Below, piece after piece: positions 46,347 through 55,613 of a stretch of 64,000 bases of DNA. The stretch lies in assembly GCA_963738575.1 (NCBI GenBank), contig CAVTWY010000004.1, forward strand, positions 1,116,001 through 1,180,000, read 5' to 3'. The number at the start of each line of letters is the position of its first letter. Within the stretch, counting starts at the first letter, position 1. This DNA comes from CAVTWY01 sp963738575 (GTDB lineage: Bacteria; Pseudomonadota; Gammaproteobacteria; Burkholderiales; Burkholderiaceae_C). A program made the translations under genes and the position numbers. The notes under the pieces are model-generated. The model was not told the DNA's origin, searched no databases, and saw only the letters and a list, made by a program, of their open reading frames with translations.

Positions 46347-47528
46347 TCAGAGTTGACTGGTAGCGTTCAGCGCGTTCGAAAGCGCTGAAAGTGCCGGGCC
46401 CAGTCGCCCGGTTGGCATGTACCCGAAACCCAGCCGAAGGACTCGATCGCTCTCGCCAAACCACGCTCCTGAAGCCAGCTGAAGTTCGTAACGGGGCAAG
46501 AGTTCCCAGAACCGTGCGACGGCCGGGGCGTCGAAGGTGTCGGCGCGAAGGCGGAGGCAACACAGGGCACCGCCGTCCGGTCGGATCCATTCGATCCTCT
46601 GGCGCTCGGCTTCGCACCAGGCCGCCAGTTCCGCGAGCCCTGCTGCAAGCAGGCGACGGCGCGGCGCCAGCACAGTCTCGCGGTTGCGAAGCAAGGCGGT
46701 GGCCAGCGCCTCGTCGAGCACCGAGCCAGAGATCACGGTGTTCATCTTGGCCACGACCAGGCGCGACCGCAGGTCGGCGTCCGCCACAGTGAGCCAGCCC
46801 GTGCGCAAGCCCGGCGCGCCCAGCGCCTTCGACACCGAGGCGCCCGTGACGATGCGCGGGTGCATCCCGGCGAAACTGCCGGGCACTGTTTCGTCACCGT
46901 ATGTGGCCTCGCGATAGGTCTCGTCGAGGAAGAGGATGGCCTGCGGCGCGCGGACCTCCAACAGCGCAAGGATCTTCTCGACGGTGGCGCGCGGGGTGCG
47001 CACACCACTGGGGTTCTGAGGCGAAGCGAGACTGACCAGCTTCGTCTTCGACGAAAGGCTGGCCGCAAGTGCGTCCAGGTCGAGCCGGTAGTGGGTCTCG
47101 AACTTCAACTGCACTTCGCGGACGGTCACGCCCGCGCCGAGGAGGCAGTCGCGGCTCGGCGGAAAGCATGGCGACACGAGCACCGCTTCGTCGCCGGGCC
47201 GGCAGGTCTCGAAGGCCAGCAGGAACAGTCCCAGCGCCGTGCCCTGCGTCGTGACGACGTGCTCGGCCGGCACCTGGGAGACCTTGGCGATCTCCTCGCG
47301 CAACTCCGCGGACCCTGCCGACCGGCCATAGCCCAGCTTCAGGCCGCGCAGGATCTCGAGCCCCGCCAAGTCCAGCACATCACCGACCGTCAGGTCCTGC
47401 GAGGTGCTCTCCGCCAGGTTGAAGGGCAGGTTCACGTCGAGCAAGGAAATGATCTCGTTGTAGGGGAAGCGACCTCGCCACTCGCGCGCATCCGGCGCCG
47501 CAACGACCTTGTCTTCAAGCGCGCTCAT
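46347..47528 (-). CDS. Class I/II PLP-dependent aminotransferase
   Basis: A 393-residue fold type I enzyme. The PLP lysine is in VTGASVSKALGAPGLRTGWL; other blocks are YGRSAGSAELREEIAKV, TTQGTALGLFLLAF, ASPQNPSGVRTPRATVEKIL and LFLDETYREATYGD. It resembles capreomycidine-synthase/aminotransferase-like branches rather than AspC, so the substrate is open. It is convergent with the acyl-CoA ligase and lies next to the remnant of another PLP enzyme. The frame is intact. Confidence 0.85.
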   Translation of the reverse strand: MSALEDKVVAAPDAREWRGRFPYNEIISLLDVNLPFNLAESTSQDLTVGDVLDLAGLEILRGLKLGYGRSAGSAELREEIAKVSQVPAEHVVTTQGTALGLFLLAFETCRPGDEAVLVSPCFPPSRDCLLGAGVTVREVQLKFETHYRLDLDALAASLSSKTKLVSLASPQNPSGVRTPRATVEKILALLEVRAPQAILFLDETYREATYGDETVPGSFAGMHPRIVTGASVSKALGAPGLRTGWLTVADADLRSRLVVAKMNTVISGSVLDEALATALLRNRETVLAPRRRLLAAGLAELAAWCEAERQRIEWIRPDGGALCCLRLRADTFDAPAVARFWELLPRYELQLASGAWFGESDRVLRLGFGYMPTGRLGPALSALSNALNATSQL

Positions 47529-47633
47529 TCATCTCACCTCGTCTGTCAGGGTTGCAGCAAAGTGGGCATCGTATTGCACGCCAAGCAATCGCGACAGCCG
47601 CAGTTTCCAGCTAAATCAATCAGTACAGTTGAC

Positions 47634-48223
47634 GTGCTGATCGAAGACGAAGTCTATGGCGAAATCCACTTCACGCGCGCGCGGCCGCGGCCCTTCGTCG
47701 CACTCGACCGCGGCGCCAACACGATCTATTGCAGTTCCTTCTCCAAGAGCCTGGCGCCAGGCTATCGCATTGGCTGGATCGCGCCGGGCGCCATTGCGCA
47801 GCAGGTGATGGACCGCAAACTGGCGTTCAGCCTTTGCAGCCCCGTACTGCCCCAGGTCGCGGTCGCCGACTTCCTGGCTAGCGGCGCATACGACGCGCAC
47901 CTGCGCACCTGCGCCGCCTCGTCGAAGAGAACCTACTGCGCCTGACCCGAAGCATCGAGGCGAACTTCCCACCTGACACTCGCGTCAGCCGACCCGCTGG
48001 CGGATTCGCGCTGTGGGTCGAACTGCCCAAAGGATTCGACGCCAGGGCTCTGTTTGACGAAGCGCTTGAACACGGCATCTGCTTTGCGCCAGGGGATGTC
48101 TTCTCGGCAAGCCGGAGATTTCGGAATTGCCTGCGCTTGAGCGCGGGCAGCACGTGGAGTGAGCGGATCGACAAAGGGGTTCAGCGTCTCGGTGAACTTG
48201 CGCGCGCGCAGCTCTCGACATAG
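47634..48223 (+). pseudogene. MocR-type (GntR-HTH/aminotransferase) regulator, C-terminal remnant
   Basis: Sequence homologous to the aminotransferase domain of MocR/PdxR regulators begins at VLIEDEVYGEIHF (about 47634). It continues with YCSSFSKSLAPGYRIGWIAPG, whose SFSK holds the PLP lysine. After one frame change near 47905 it ends RPAGGFALWVELPKG, GICFAPGDVFS and LSAGSTWSERIDKGVQRLG. The DNA-binding domain and the first half of the enzyme domain are absent, and no start codon precedes it. This is a true 5' truncation. Confidence 0.75.
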
Positions 48224-48484
48224 CGCCTATTGCACCGCATGCATGAGCCGCCTGCTATCAACCCAGTTCTTGCGGTTCCACATGCTGTGAGTCGCAGCGT
48301 CCTCAAGTAAGGTGGCAGGCGTCAGCTTTGCGGCTTCGAATCTTGACAAGTCGATGTACGGGTTGGGTCGTGAAGAGAACTTCGAGTTGCCGCCCTCCAG
48401 CAGTCAGTCGGCCTCGCAGGTGACCACAGCGCATGTCGATGGATAAGTCAAGAACGGGTCGGCGTACCGCACTGGCACAAGTGA

Positions 48485-49381
48485 CTAGGCAGTGCGCGCG
48501 TGGATCGCGAGCAAGCGCAAGGCCTGCTCGAAGTGCAGCCGCTCGACCATGCGGCCGTCCAGATTGACCACGTTCGAGGCCGCATGCTGAGGATCCGAGA
48601 AGATGGCCACGATGCGGCGTGCATCCTCCACAGCCTCGGGCGACGGTGAGAAGTGGCGGTTGGCGGGCTCCACCTGGCTGGGGTGGATCAGCGTCTTGCC
48701 GTCGAAACCCATCTTCATGCTCTGGGCGGTCTCGAGCTCGAAGCCCGGCTGATCGCGGAAGTTGTTCCACACGCCGTCCAGCACCGACACACCACGGCGC
48801 TTGGCCACCAGTACGATGTTCATCAACCAGGGCATCAGATAGAGGCGTCCGTCGCCGGCATATACACCGGTTTCTTTGGCGATGTCGTTGGTGCCGACCA
48901 CCAGGCAGGTCAGTTGTGGTTGCTGGCCCGCACCGGCCTGGACGATGCTGTCCAGCGCCGCAATGCCCGCTGCGGTCTCCACCATGGCCCACAGTTGGGT
49001 GAGGGCAGGGACGCCCAGGCGAGCCGCGAGCCGTGAGAAGCTGTGCAGCTCTTCGGCGCTGCCCACCTTGGGCAAGAGCACTGCATCAGGCTGGCAGCGT
49101 GCCACGGCTTCGAGGTCGGGCTCGATGTCGGCCGTGTTCAACGCGTTGACGCGGATCACGGTTTCGGTACCGGGCAGGCGGTGTTCGGCCAGGTGCGCCG
49201 CAGAAGCGAGCAGTGCGCGGGCTTCTGCTTTGGCCGCTGGTGCCACGGCGTCTTCCAGGTCAAAGACGATGGCGTCGGCGCCCAGTGTCCACGCCTTGGC
49301 CATGGCGCGGGCATTGCTGGCGGGCACGTAGAGCACGGAGCGGCGCAGGCGAAGTTGGGATGCTGACGGGGATGCTGACAT
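48485..49381 (-). CDS. HpcH/HpaI aldolase / citrate lyase beta (CitE-like) protein
   Basis: A 298-residue CitE-type lyase. RRSVLYVPASNARAMAKAW and DAIVFDLEDAVAP (metal-binding region) open the fold; then LLPKVGSAEELHSF, LWAMVETAAGIAAL, the aspartate in VGTNDIAKE, and KTLIHPSQVEPANRHF. It cleaves or forms acyl-CoA adducts such as citramalyl-CoA or malyl-CoA. ATG 49381 (MSASPSASQLRLRRS). It is divergent from the biotin carboxylase genes, with an operator-like site between. Confidence 0.88.
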   Translation of the reverse strand: MSASPSASQLRLRRSVLYVPASNARAMAKAWTLGADAIVFDLEDAVAPAAKAEARALLASAAHLAEHRLPGTETVIRVNALNTADIEPDLEAVARCQPDAVLLPKVGSAEELHSFSRLAARLGVPALTQLWAMVETAAGIAALDSIVQAGAGQQPQLTCLVVGTNDIAKETGVYAGDGRLYLMPWLMNIVLVAKRRGVSVLDGVWNNFRDQPGFELETAQSMKMGFDGKTLIHPSQVEPANRHFSPSPEAVEDARRIVAIFSDPQHAASNVVNLDGRMVERLHFEQALRLLAIHARTA

Positions 49382-49444
49382 GAGCGGTGGATTCCGGTGC
49401 AAACGAACAGGCCTTGATTGCACGGGAATCCCCCCTGGCTATCC

Positions 49445-49458
49445 ATCGCATACGTGAT
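49445..49458 (+). promoter_or_regulatory. 14-bp operator-like palindrome, copy 5
   Basis: ATCGCATACGTGAT, in the divergent region between the CitE-like gene (start 49381) and the biotin carboxyl carrier gene (start 49553). Confidence 0.65.
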
Positions 49459-49552
49459 TCAAAGCCCGCTGTCGTTACCGGAACATGCACACATCCAGCC
49501 GATCCATGGGTTCCGGCTTCCTTGCCGACCCTTTCGACTGTGGAGTTGCTTG

Positions 49553-50136
49553 ATGACGCTCTCTCACCAGGATGTACGCGACATACTCAGCATCCTCGAC
49601 CATGCGGACGCATCTGGAATCGATTGATCTGAGGATCGGGGACTTTCAGATGCATGCGCGCAAGGTTGGGGCACTGCGGCCGGAAACAGGCGATGCAGCA
49701 GGGTGGGCGACGCCACAGGGCGCGGGGCCAGAACCTGGCAGGGCGGCAACAGCCAGTGTGACGCTTGAAATGACGTCTCCACGACTCTGCACGGCGCCGG
49801 CAGCGCCATCGACCGCGACCAGCGACGGCTGACGTCCATGCGATAGCGCCCGCTATCGACAGCAGCAGCTCGCCATCCCTGCGGGCCTGGTCAGCGGTTT
49901 GTGCGCCGATGCTGGGCACCTTCTACAGCAGGCCCAGTCCGGATCAGCCGCCGTTTGTCAGCGAGGGCACGGCCGTGCAAGCCGACGACACGGTCGGGCT
50001 TGTCGAGGTGATGAAGATGTTCAACTCCATCAAGGCCGGCGTATCGGGTACGGTGCGGCGCATCGTCGCGCAAAGTGGCAAGCCGGTGCAGCAGGGTCAG
50101 ACCTTGCTGTTGATCGAGCCCACCGTGCAGGCCTGA
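49553..50136 (+). CDS. Biotin carboxyl carrier protein, frame-broken
   Basis: About 190 residues. The N-terminus is MTLSHQDVRDILSILDHAD, similar to AccB openings, then after a shift LRIGDFQMHARKVG. A low-complexity linker follows. The biotinyl domain is CAPMLGTFYSRPSPDQPPFV and VGLVEVMKMFNSIKAGVSGTV, with the biotinylated lysine in EVMKM. Breaks lie near 49615 and 49830. It carries biotin between the carboxylase and carboxyltransferase encoded next. Confidence 0.83.
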
Positions 50137-50164
50137 AGCCATGCGCCGGCCCTTCTCTGTCCCG

Positions 50165-51540
50165 ATGGCCCAACACGACATCCGCCGTGTTTTTGTGGCC
50201 AATCGTGGCGAGATTGCGGTGCGGGTGATCCGCGCCTGCCGCGCGCTGGGCATCGAATCGGTGTTGGGCGTGTCAGAGGCCGACGTCTCCACGCTGGGTG
50301 CGCAGATGGCCGACGAGATGGTGGTCATCGGCCCACCGTCGGCGCGCGAGAGCTACCTGCAGGCCGACAAGATCGTGGCGGCAGCCTTGGCCACAGCAGT
50401 GCGACGCCATCCACCCGGGGTACGGCTTCCTGTCTGAACGGGCTTCTTTCGTGCGGGCCTGCCAGCAAGCGGGACTGGTGTTCATCGGCCCCTCGCCCGA
50501 GGCGATGGAAGCGATGGGGGACAAGATCACCGCCGTTGCGCTGGGCTCAAGCGGCGGGTGTGCCGCGGGTTCCGGGGTCGGGTGCATTGCAGGGCCCGGC
50601 GCACGCCAGGCCGTTGGCGGCAAGCATCGGCTACCCGGTGTTGATCAAGGCCACGGCAGGCGGCGGCGGGCGGGGCATGCGGGTGGTGCACGACGAAGCT
50701 GAACTCGCGGCAGCAATGGCAGTCGGCTGCCAGCGAAGCGCTGGCTGCATTTGGTGACGCCACGGTGTATCTGGAAAAGTTCATCGAGAAGGCGCGCCAC
50801 ATCGAGATCCAGATCATGGCCGACGCACACGGCCATGTGGTGCATCTGGGTGAGCGTGAGTGCTCGACGCAGCGGCGCCACCAGAAATTGATCGAAGAGG
50901 CGCCTTCAGCCCTGTCTCGCCCCGGCCTTGCGGCGCGCGATGGCCGACTGCGCGGTGAAGCTGGCCCGCCACGTGGGCTACTGTGGGGCCGGCACGGTGG
51001 AATTCGTGCTGGATGAGCAGGGCGGTGCCTTCTACTTCCTGGAGATGAACACGCGCATCCAGGTGGAGCACCCGGTGACCGAAATGGTCACGGGCATCGA
51101 CCTGGTTGCAGAGCAGATTCGGGTGGCCTGTGGGCTGCCCCTGTCGTTTGCGCAGGCGCAGGTTCGCTTGCAGGGGCATGCGATCGAATGTCGCATCAAT
51201 GCCGAAGATCCGGACGCAGAACTTCCGCCCCTGTCCCGGCCTGATCACCGCTTGGGCCGTGCCCACCGGTGCAGGCATCCGCTTCGACAGCCACGCGTTT
51301 GCGGGCTACACGGTGCCACCAGACTATGACTCGCTGATCGGCAAGTTGATCGTTCACGCCCCCACCCGGGAGCTGGCGATTGAACGCATGCAGCTCGCGC
51401 TGCGTGGCTTGAAGGTGCAGGGGATTGCCACCACGGCGCCGATGCATGCCGCCGTGCTGGACCACCCGGCGTTCAAGAGCGGGCAGGTGACGACACGTTG
51501 GGTCGAAGACAGCTTCTTGCCGAGGGGCCGCCCGTGCGCA
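50165..51540 (+). pseudogene. Biotin carboxylase (AccC-like), several frame breaks as given
   Basis: ATP-grasp enzyme that carboxylates biotin, about 455 residues. Blocks in order: RRVFVANRGEIAVRVIRACRAL, AIHPGYGFLSERASF, GYPVLIKATAGGGGRGMRVV (ATP-binding loop), VYLEKFIEKARHIEIQIMAD, LGERECSTQRRHQKLIEEAP, FLEMNTRIQVEHPVTEMVTG, ECRINAEDP, GYTVPPDYDSLIGKLIVHA. At least five frame changes are needed; one is a single extra C at 50402. All catalytic regions are present, so I consider it functional in the organism. Its end is not separated by a stop from the next domain. Confidence 0.85.
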
Positions 51541-53001
51541 CAACTGCGTATCCGCTTGACCGACGTCAGCCTGACGGACGGGCAGAGCGCCGTTTGGGCG
51601 GGCGCCATGACCACGCCGATGGTGGGCGCGGTGGTGCAGCAGCTGGCGGCGGCCCGACCCGCAGCCCTGGAAGTCTGCTCGCCTTCGACCCTGCGCCAAT
51701 GCGTGGCGCGCGGCGAGGACCCCTGGCAGCGCCTGGACATCATCCGCCAGCGCTGCCCCCACACGCCCTTGCGCGCAGCGGTGTCGCTGCTCACCGATCA
51801 CGGCCGTCGCGGTGCCGACCTGATGGCCACCGACGTGGCCGTGCAGTGGCTGCGCGAACTGGCGCAGCGTGGTGTGGCGGAGGTGCTGTTCATCGACCCG
51901 CTGCTGGACACGCGCCGCCTGGCGCCGCTGCTGGCCGAGGCCACCGCGCTGGGCCTGCTGCCCATCGTTGCGCTGCCCTTCGCCGAAGACGCTGCGCTTT
52001 CCAACGAGGCCCTGTGCACGCGGGCCGCCGCCTTGGCGGCTTGCGGCGCTGCGCGGGTGATGCTGCGCGACGAGTCTGGGGTGTTGACGCCGGACCGCCT
52101 GGCCTCGCTGCTGCCCGCACTGCAACAGGCCTTGTCCTCCACGCCCCTGGACCTGCACCTGGGCTGCCAGACGGCACTGGCCCCGATGCTGGCGTTGGAA
52201 GCCATGCGGCTGGGTATCGATGGACTGGACACCGCTTTTGCGCCGTTGGCAAACGGGGCATCAGTGCCGGCCTTGGGCACCCTGGTCAAGTCAGCGCGTT
52301 TGCTGGCGCTGGCGGGTGTGGATGACACGCACCTGCCTGCCGTGGATGCAGCCAGCCGGGCACTGGCCACGCTGGCGCAGCGGCACGGCTTGCCCGAGGC
52401 ACGGCCCTGGGCCTTCAGTCTGGCGCCCTACATCCATCAACTGCCGGGCGCCGTGGCTGCTGAATTCATGGAGCGCTTGGACGGGTGCAATCTGCAGTCA
52501 AAGCTGAACGAATTCGCCCAGGAGTGCGCGCGCGTTCGGGATGAGTTTGGCCGCCCGCCGATGCTGGCGCCCTTTGCGCGCCCCATTGCCCAGCAGGCCT
52601 GGATGCATGTGAACGGTTTGCCGCGCTACGCTGAACTGCAGCCCGGACTGCGGCGCGTTGCACAGCGCGTTTACGGGCCAACCCCAGGCCCCGTCGACAA
52701 ACAACTTGCGCGACGGGTGGGGAGGCTGCCTCAGCAGCGGCCGCAGACGATGCAGGCTTTGCGCGCGCAGTGTCCCGGGGCTTCGGATTCGGCCTTGGTG
52801 TTGGCTCAGATCTGCGGGGTCGCGCCCGACAAGCTGCCGGCGCCTGCAGCGCCGGACGCTGTGGCCTATGGGGCTACCACACCCACCGATGCGCTGATTG
52901 CGGGCCTGTCGGCGCGCGCGTCGCGTTTTGCCGAGCTCAACGTCATCGGACCCCAGCTCTCGGTTCGGCTGCGAGGCAGCGTGGGAGCGTGCCATGTTTG
53001 A
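51541..53001 (+). CDS. Carboxyltransferase-like (HMGL/PycB fold) protein 1, divergent active site
   Basis: About 485 residues in one open frame with the end of the biotin carboxylase. RLTDVSLTDGQSAVWAGAM corresponds to the family motif DTTLRDxHQSLxATRM but lacks the arginine. HLGCQTALAPMLALEA aligns with HSHCTSGLAPM and lacks the second histidine ligand. LRDESGVLTPDRL replaces the lysine of the family KDMAGLLTP by arginine. Its closest relative appears to be the next gene. It may be a separate protein starting at GTG 51531 or a fused domain; frame errors prevent a decision. Confidence 0.7.
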   Translation, partial: QLRIRLTDVSLTDGQSAVWAGAMTTPMVGAVVQQLAAARPAALEVCSPSTLRQCVARGEDPWQRLDIIRQRCPHTPLRAAVSLLTDHGRRGADLMATDVAVQWLRELAQRGVAEVLFIDPLLDTRRLAPLLAEATALGLLPIVALPFAEDAALSNEALCTRAAALAACGAARVMLRDESGVLTPDRLASLLPALQQALSSTPLDLHLGCQTALAPMLALEAMRLGIDGLDTAFAPLANGASVPALGTLVKSARLLALAGVDDTHLPAVDAASRALATLAQRHGLPEARPWAFSLAPYIHQLPGAVAAEFMERLDGCNLQSKLNEFAQECARVRDEFGRPPMLAPFARPIAQQAWMHVNGLPRYAELQPGLRRVAQRVYGPTPGPVDKQLARRVGRLPQQRPQTMQALRAQCPGASDSALVLAQICGVAPDKLPAPAAPDAVAYGATTPTDALIAGLSARASRFAELNVIGPQLSVRLRGSVGACHV

Positions 53002-54496
53002 ACAACTGAAAGCCTTGGTGGCGGCCCAGACCCAGCGCACCGGCAAGCGCCGCACCATCCATCTGGCCGACGAAACCTTGCGCGACGGGCAGCAGTGCCT
53101 GTGGGCAACCCGCATGCGCACCGAGCACATGCTGCCGATCGCCGAGCGCTGGACCGGGCCGGACTGGCTGGTATCCAAGCCATGGCCCCGGTCCAGTTTG
53201 ATGCGTGCGTGTTGTTCCTGAAGCAGGACCCGTTCGAGCGCATCCGCCTGCTGCGCGAAAGGGTCACGCGCACGCCCCTGCGTGGATCGGTGCGCAGCAA
53301 CCTGATGCGGGGCTTCATGCCGGTTGCCGACGACATCACCGACCTGTTCGTCGAGCGTCAGTTCGCCAACGGCCTGAGCGAGATCGGCTTCTTCGATGCC
53401 TTGATGTGCGCCGACAATCTGGCCTCGAGCATCCACTGTGCGCAGACGCCTCGGCGCTGGTGTGGGCGTGATGCTGCCCTACAACCTGGCGCCGGGCTAC
53501 GACGACGAACTCTATGTCGCCAAGGCGCGCGAGATCGTTGAGCGCTTCAATCCAAACACCGTGGGGTTCTACGACGCGGCCGGCATCTTGACGGTTGACC
53601 GACTGCGCACATTGATACCGGCCATCAAGCAGGCCATCGGCGACAAGCCACTCGGGTTTTCAACCCATTGCTTGACGGGGCTCGGGCCCTTGCTGGCGCT
53701 CGAAGCCGCTGTGCATGGTGCCGACCGCCTGCTGACGGCAGTGACACCGCTGGCCCATGGCAATTCAGTTCCCGCTACCCAGGCGATGGCGCAAGATCTG
53801 CGCGCGCTGGGGTTTGACGTGCAGGTTGATGAAGGTCTGCTGGATGAGGTAGGCGACTGTCTTCGTGCGGTCGCGGCGCGTGAAGGGCTGGCGCTCGGCA
53901 TGCCGGCCGAGTATGAGCCTAGCCACTACGTGACCCAATATGCGGGTGGCGCCATGAGCAACCTCGAAGTCGTCCTTGGAGCAAGCCGGTATCGCCGACA
54001 AGCTGCCAGCGGTGCTGGATGAGATTGCACGCGTCCGGGTAGAACTTGGTTCGCCGATCATGGTCACGCCGTACCCGGCCATCATCGCTGCCCAGGCGGT
54101 GATGAATGTCGTCAGCGGCGAGCGCTACAAGGTCGTTGCCAACGAGGTCAAGAAATACGCCTGCGGGTACTTTGGCAAGCTGCCACTTGCCGGTGGACGC
54201 CAATGTGCTGGACCGCGTGATCGAAAACGGCTCGGCCGACGTGGCGCTTGAGCCCGTCACCACTCAAGCCCTTGGTGCCTGACTTGCGCAAGCGCTACGG
54301 AAGGCTCGGCGACGATCAACTGCTGCTGAGATACATGTACGGCGACGAAAAGGCGGGCGCCATCGAGCCCACACCAGCGGACGACGTCTACAGCGTTCAG
54401 CACCCCGTCGTGGATTTGCTGGCGGGGCTGGCCCGGTCGAAGCGTAAGGTGCAGGTTCGGGTGTCGAGCCGTGACTTCTCGCTGCAAGCCAACTGA
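52994..54496 (+). pseudogene. Carboxyltransferase-like (HMGL/PycB/OadA fold) protein 2, several frame breaks as given
   Basis: About 500 residues. ATG 52994 (MFEQLKALVAAQTQ) overlaps the preceding stop. RRTIHLADETLRDGQQCLWATRMRTE is the intact metal/substrate motif. Then come EIGFFDALMCADNLASSI, GVMLPYNLAPGYDDELYV, GFYDAAGILTVDRL (tyrosine where most family members have the carbamylated lysine), STHCLTGLGPLLALEA (one histidine ligand replaced by serine), PLAHGNSVPATQ and the OadA-like C-terminus RKRYGRLGDDQLLLRYM. At least four frame changes occur, one of them an apparent missing base near 53147. Likely functional in vivo. Confidence 0.78.
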
Positions 54497-54656
54497 CCAG
54501 GCACGGACACCTTTGGCATGTCATCTTCTTCCACCCTCATTGAGTAAAACGCGGCATGTGCAATCCATCTGAACTTCTTGCTGGGGCGGTCGGGTGCGAC
54601 AACCCGGTGGCCACGCGGGCGCTGCGTGCGAGCTTGCGGGTCGTGGGAGGCCGCTG

Positions 54657-55613
54657 ATGCGCAGCTACATCATCCGGCGCCTGGCGGCGCTGCTGCCCAC
54701 GTTGATCCTGGCCAGCATCATCGTTTTCGTTACCGTGCGGCTGATTCCTGGCGACGTGATTGACCTGATGCTCAGCCAAAACGACGTGGCCGCCGACAAA
54801 TTAGACCGTGACCAGATCATCGCCATCCTGGGCATGGACAAGCCAATGTGGCAGCAGTACTTCCACTGGATTTCCAACATCGTGCTGCATGGTGACCTTG
54901 GTAATTCGTTGTGGCAAGGCACACCGGTCACCGAGCATCTTCGTGCCCGCTTGCCGGTGACTTTCGAACTGGGTCTGATCGCCCTTGTGGTGGGCTTGGT
55001 CATCGCTTTGCCCATCGGAATCTATTCGGCGATCCGGCAGGACACTGCTGGCGACTACATTGCGCGCAGCTTTTCCATCCTGCTGCTGGCGGTGCCGAGC
55101 TTCTGGTTGGGCACCATTGTGGTGGTGTTCCCCTCGATCTGGTGGGGCTGGTCGCCTTCGGTGGACTATGTGCCGCTGACGGAATCGCCGGCCGCCAATC
55201 TGTCGCAGATGCTGTTGCCGGGCATCGTGCTGGGTGCGGCGCTGTCAGCCATCACCATGCGCATGACGCGTACCATGATGCTGGAGGTGCTGCGCCAGGA
55301 CTACATCCGTACCGCTTGGGCCAAGGGCCTGGATGAGCGGCTGGTGATCCTTCGCCATGCCTTGCGCAACGCCTTGATTCCGGTGGTCACCCTGGTGGGC
55401 TTGCAGGCGCCGCTGCTGATTGGCGGCGCGGTGATCATCGAACAGATTTTCGTCATCCCCGGCATGGGCTTGCTGCTGCTGGACGCGGTGCAGCAGCGCG
55501 ACTATCCGATCATCACCGGTGTGTTCCTGGTGGTCGGAGTGGCCGTGATGCTCATCAACCTGTTGGTTGACCTGAGCTACGGATTTCTGGATCCGAAAGT
55601 GAGGATGCGCTGA
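54657..55613 (+). CDS. dppB: Dipeptide-type ABC transporter permease (DppB-like)
   Basis: A 318-residue inner-membrane permease with six predicted helices. It starts MRSYIIRRLAALLPTLILASIIVFVTVRLIPGD, the DppB/OppB opening. The EAA loop is ALRNALIPVVTLVGLQ. ATG 54657 fits; the stop TGA shares its last base with the ATG of the next permease (TGATG). First gene of a complete five-gene peptide/nickel-family importer. Given its neighbours, the substrate may not be a peptide. Confidence 0.9.
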   Translation: MRSYIIRRLAALLPTLILASIIVFVTVRLIPGDVIDLMLSQNDVAADKLDRDQIIAILGMDKPMWQQYFHWISNIVLHGDLGNSLWQGTPVTEHLRARLPVTFELGLIALVVGLVIALPIGIYSAIRQDTAGDYIARSFSILLLAVPSFWLGTIVVVFPSIWWGWSPSVDYVPLTESPAANLSQMLLPGIVLGAALSAITMRMTRTMMLEVLRQDYIRTAWAKGLDERLVILRHALRNALIPVVTLVGLQAPLLIGGAVIIEQIFVIPGMGLLLLDAVQQRDYPIITGVFLVVGVAVMLINLLVDLSYGFLDPKVRMR

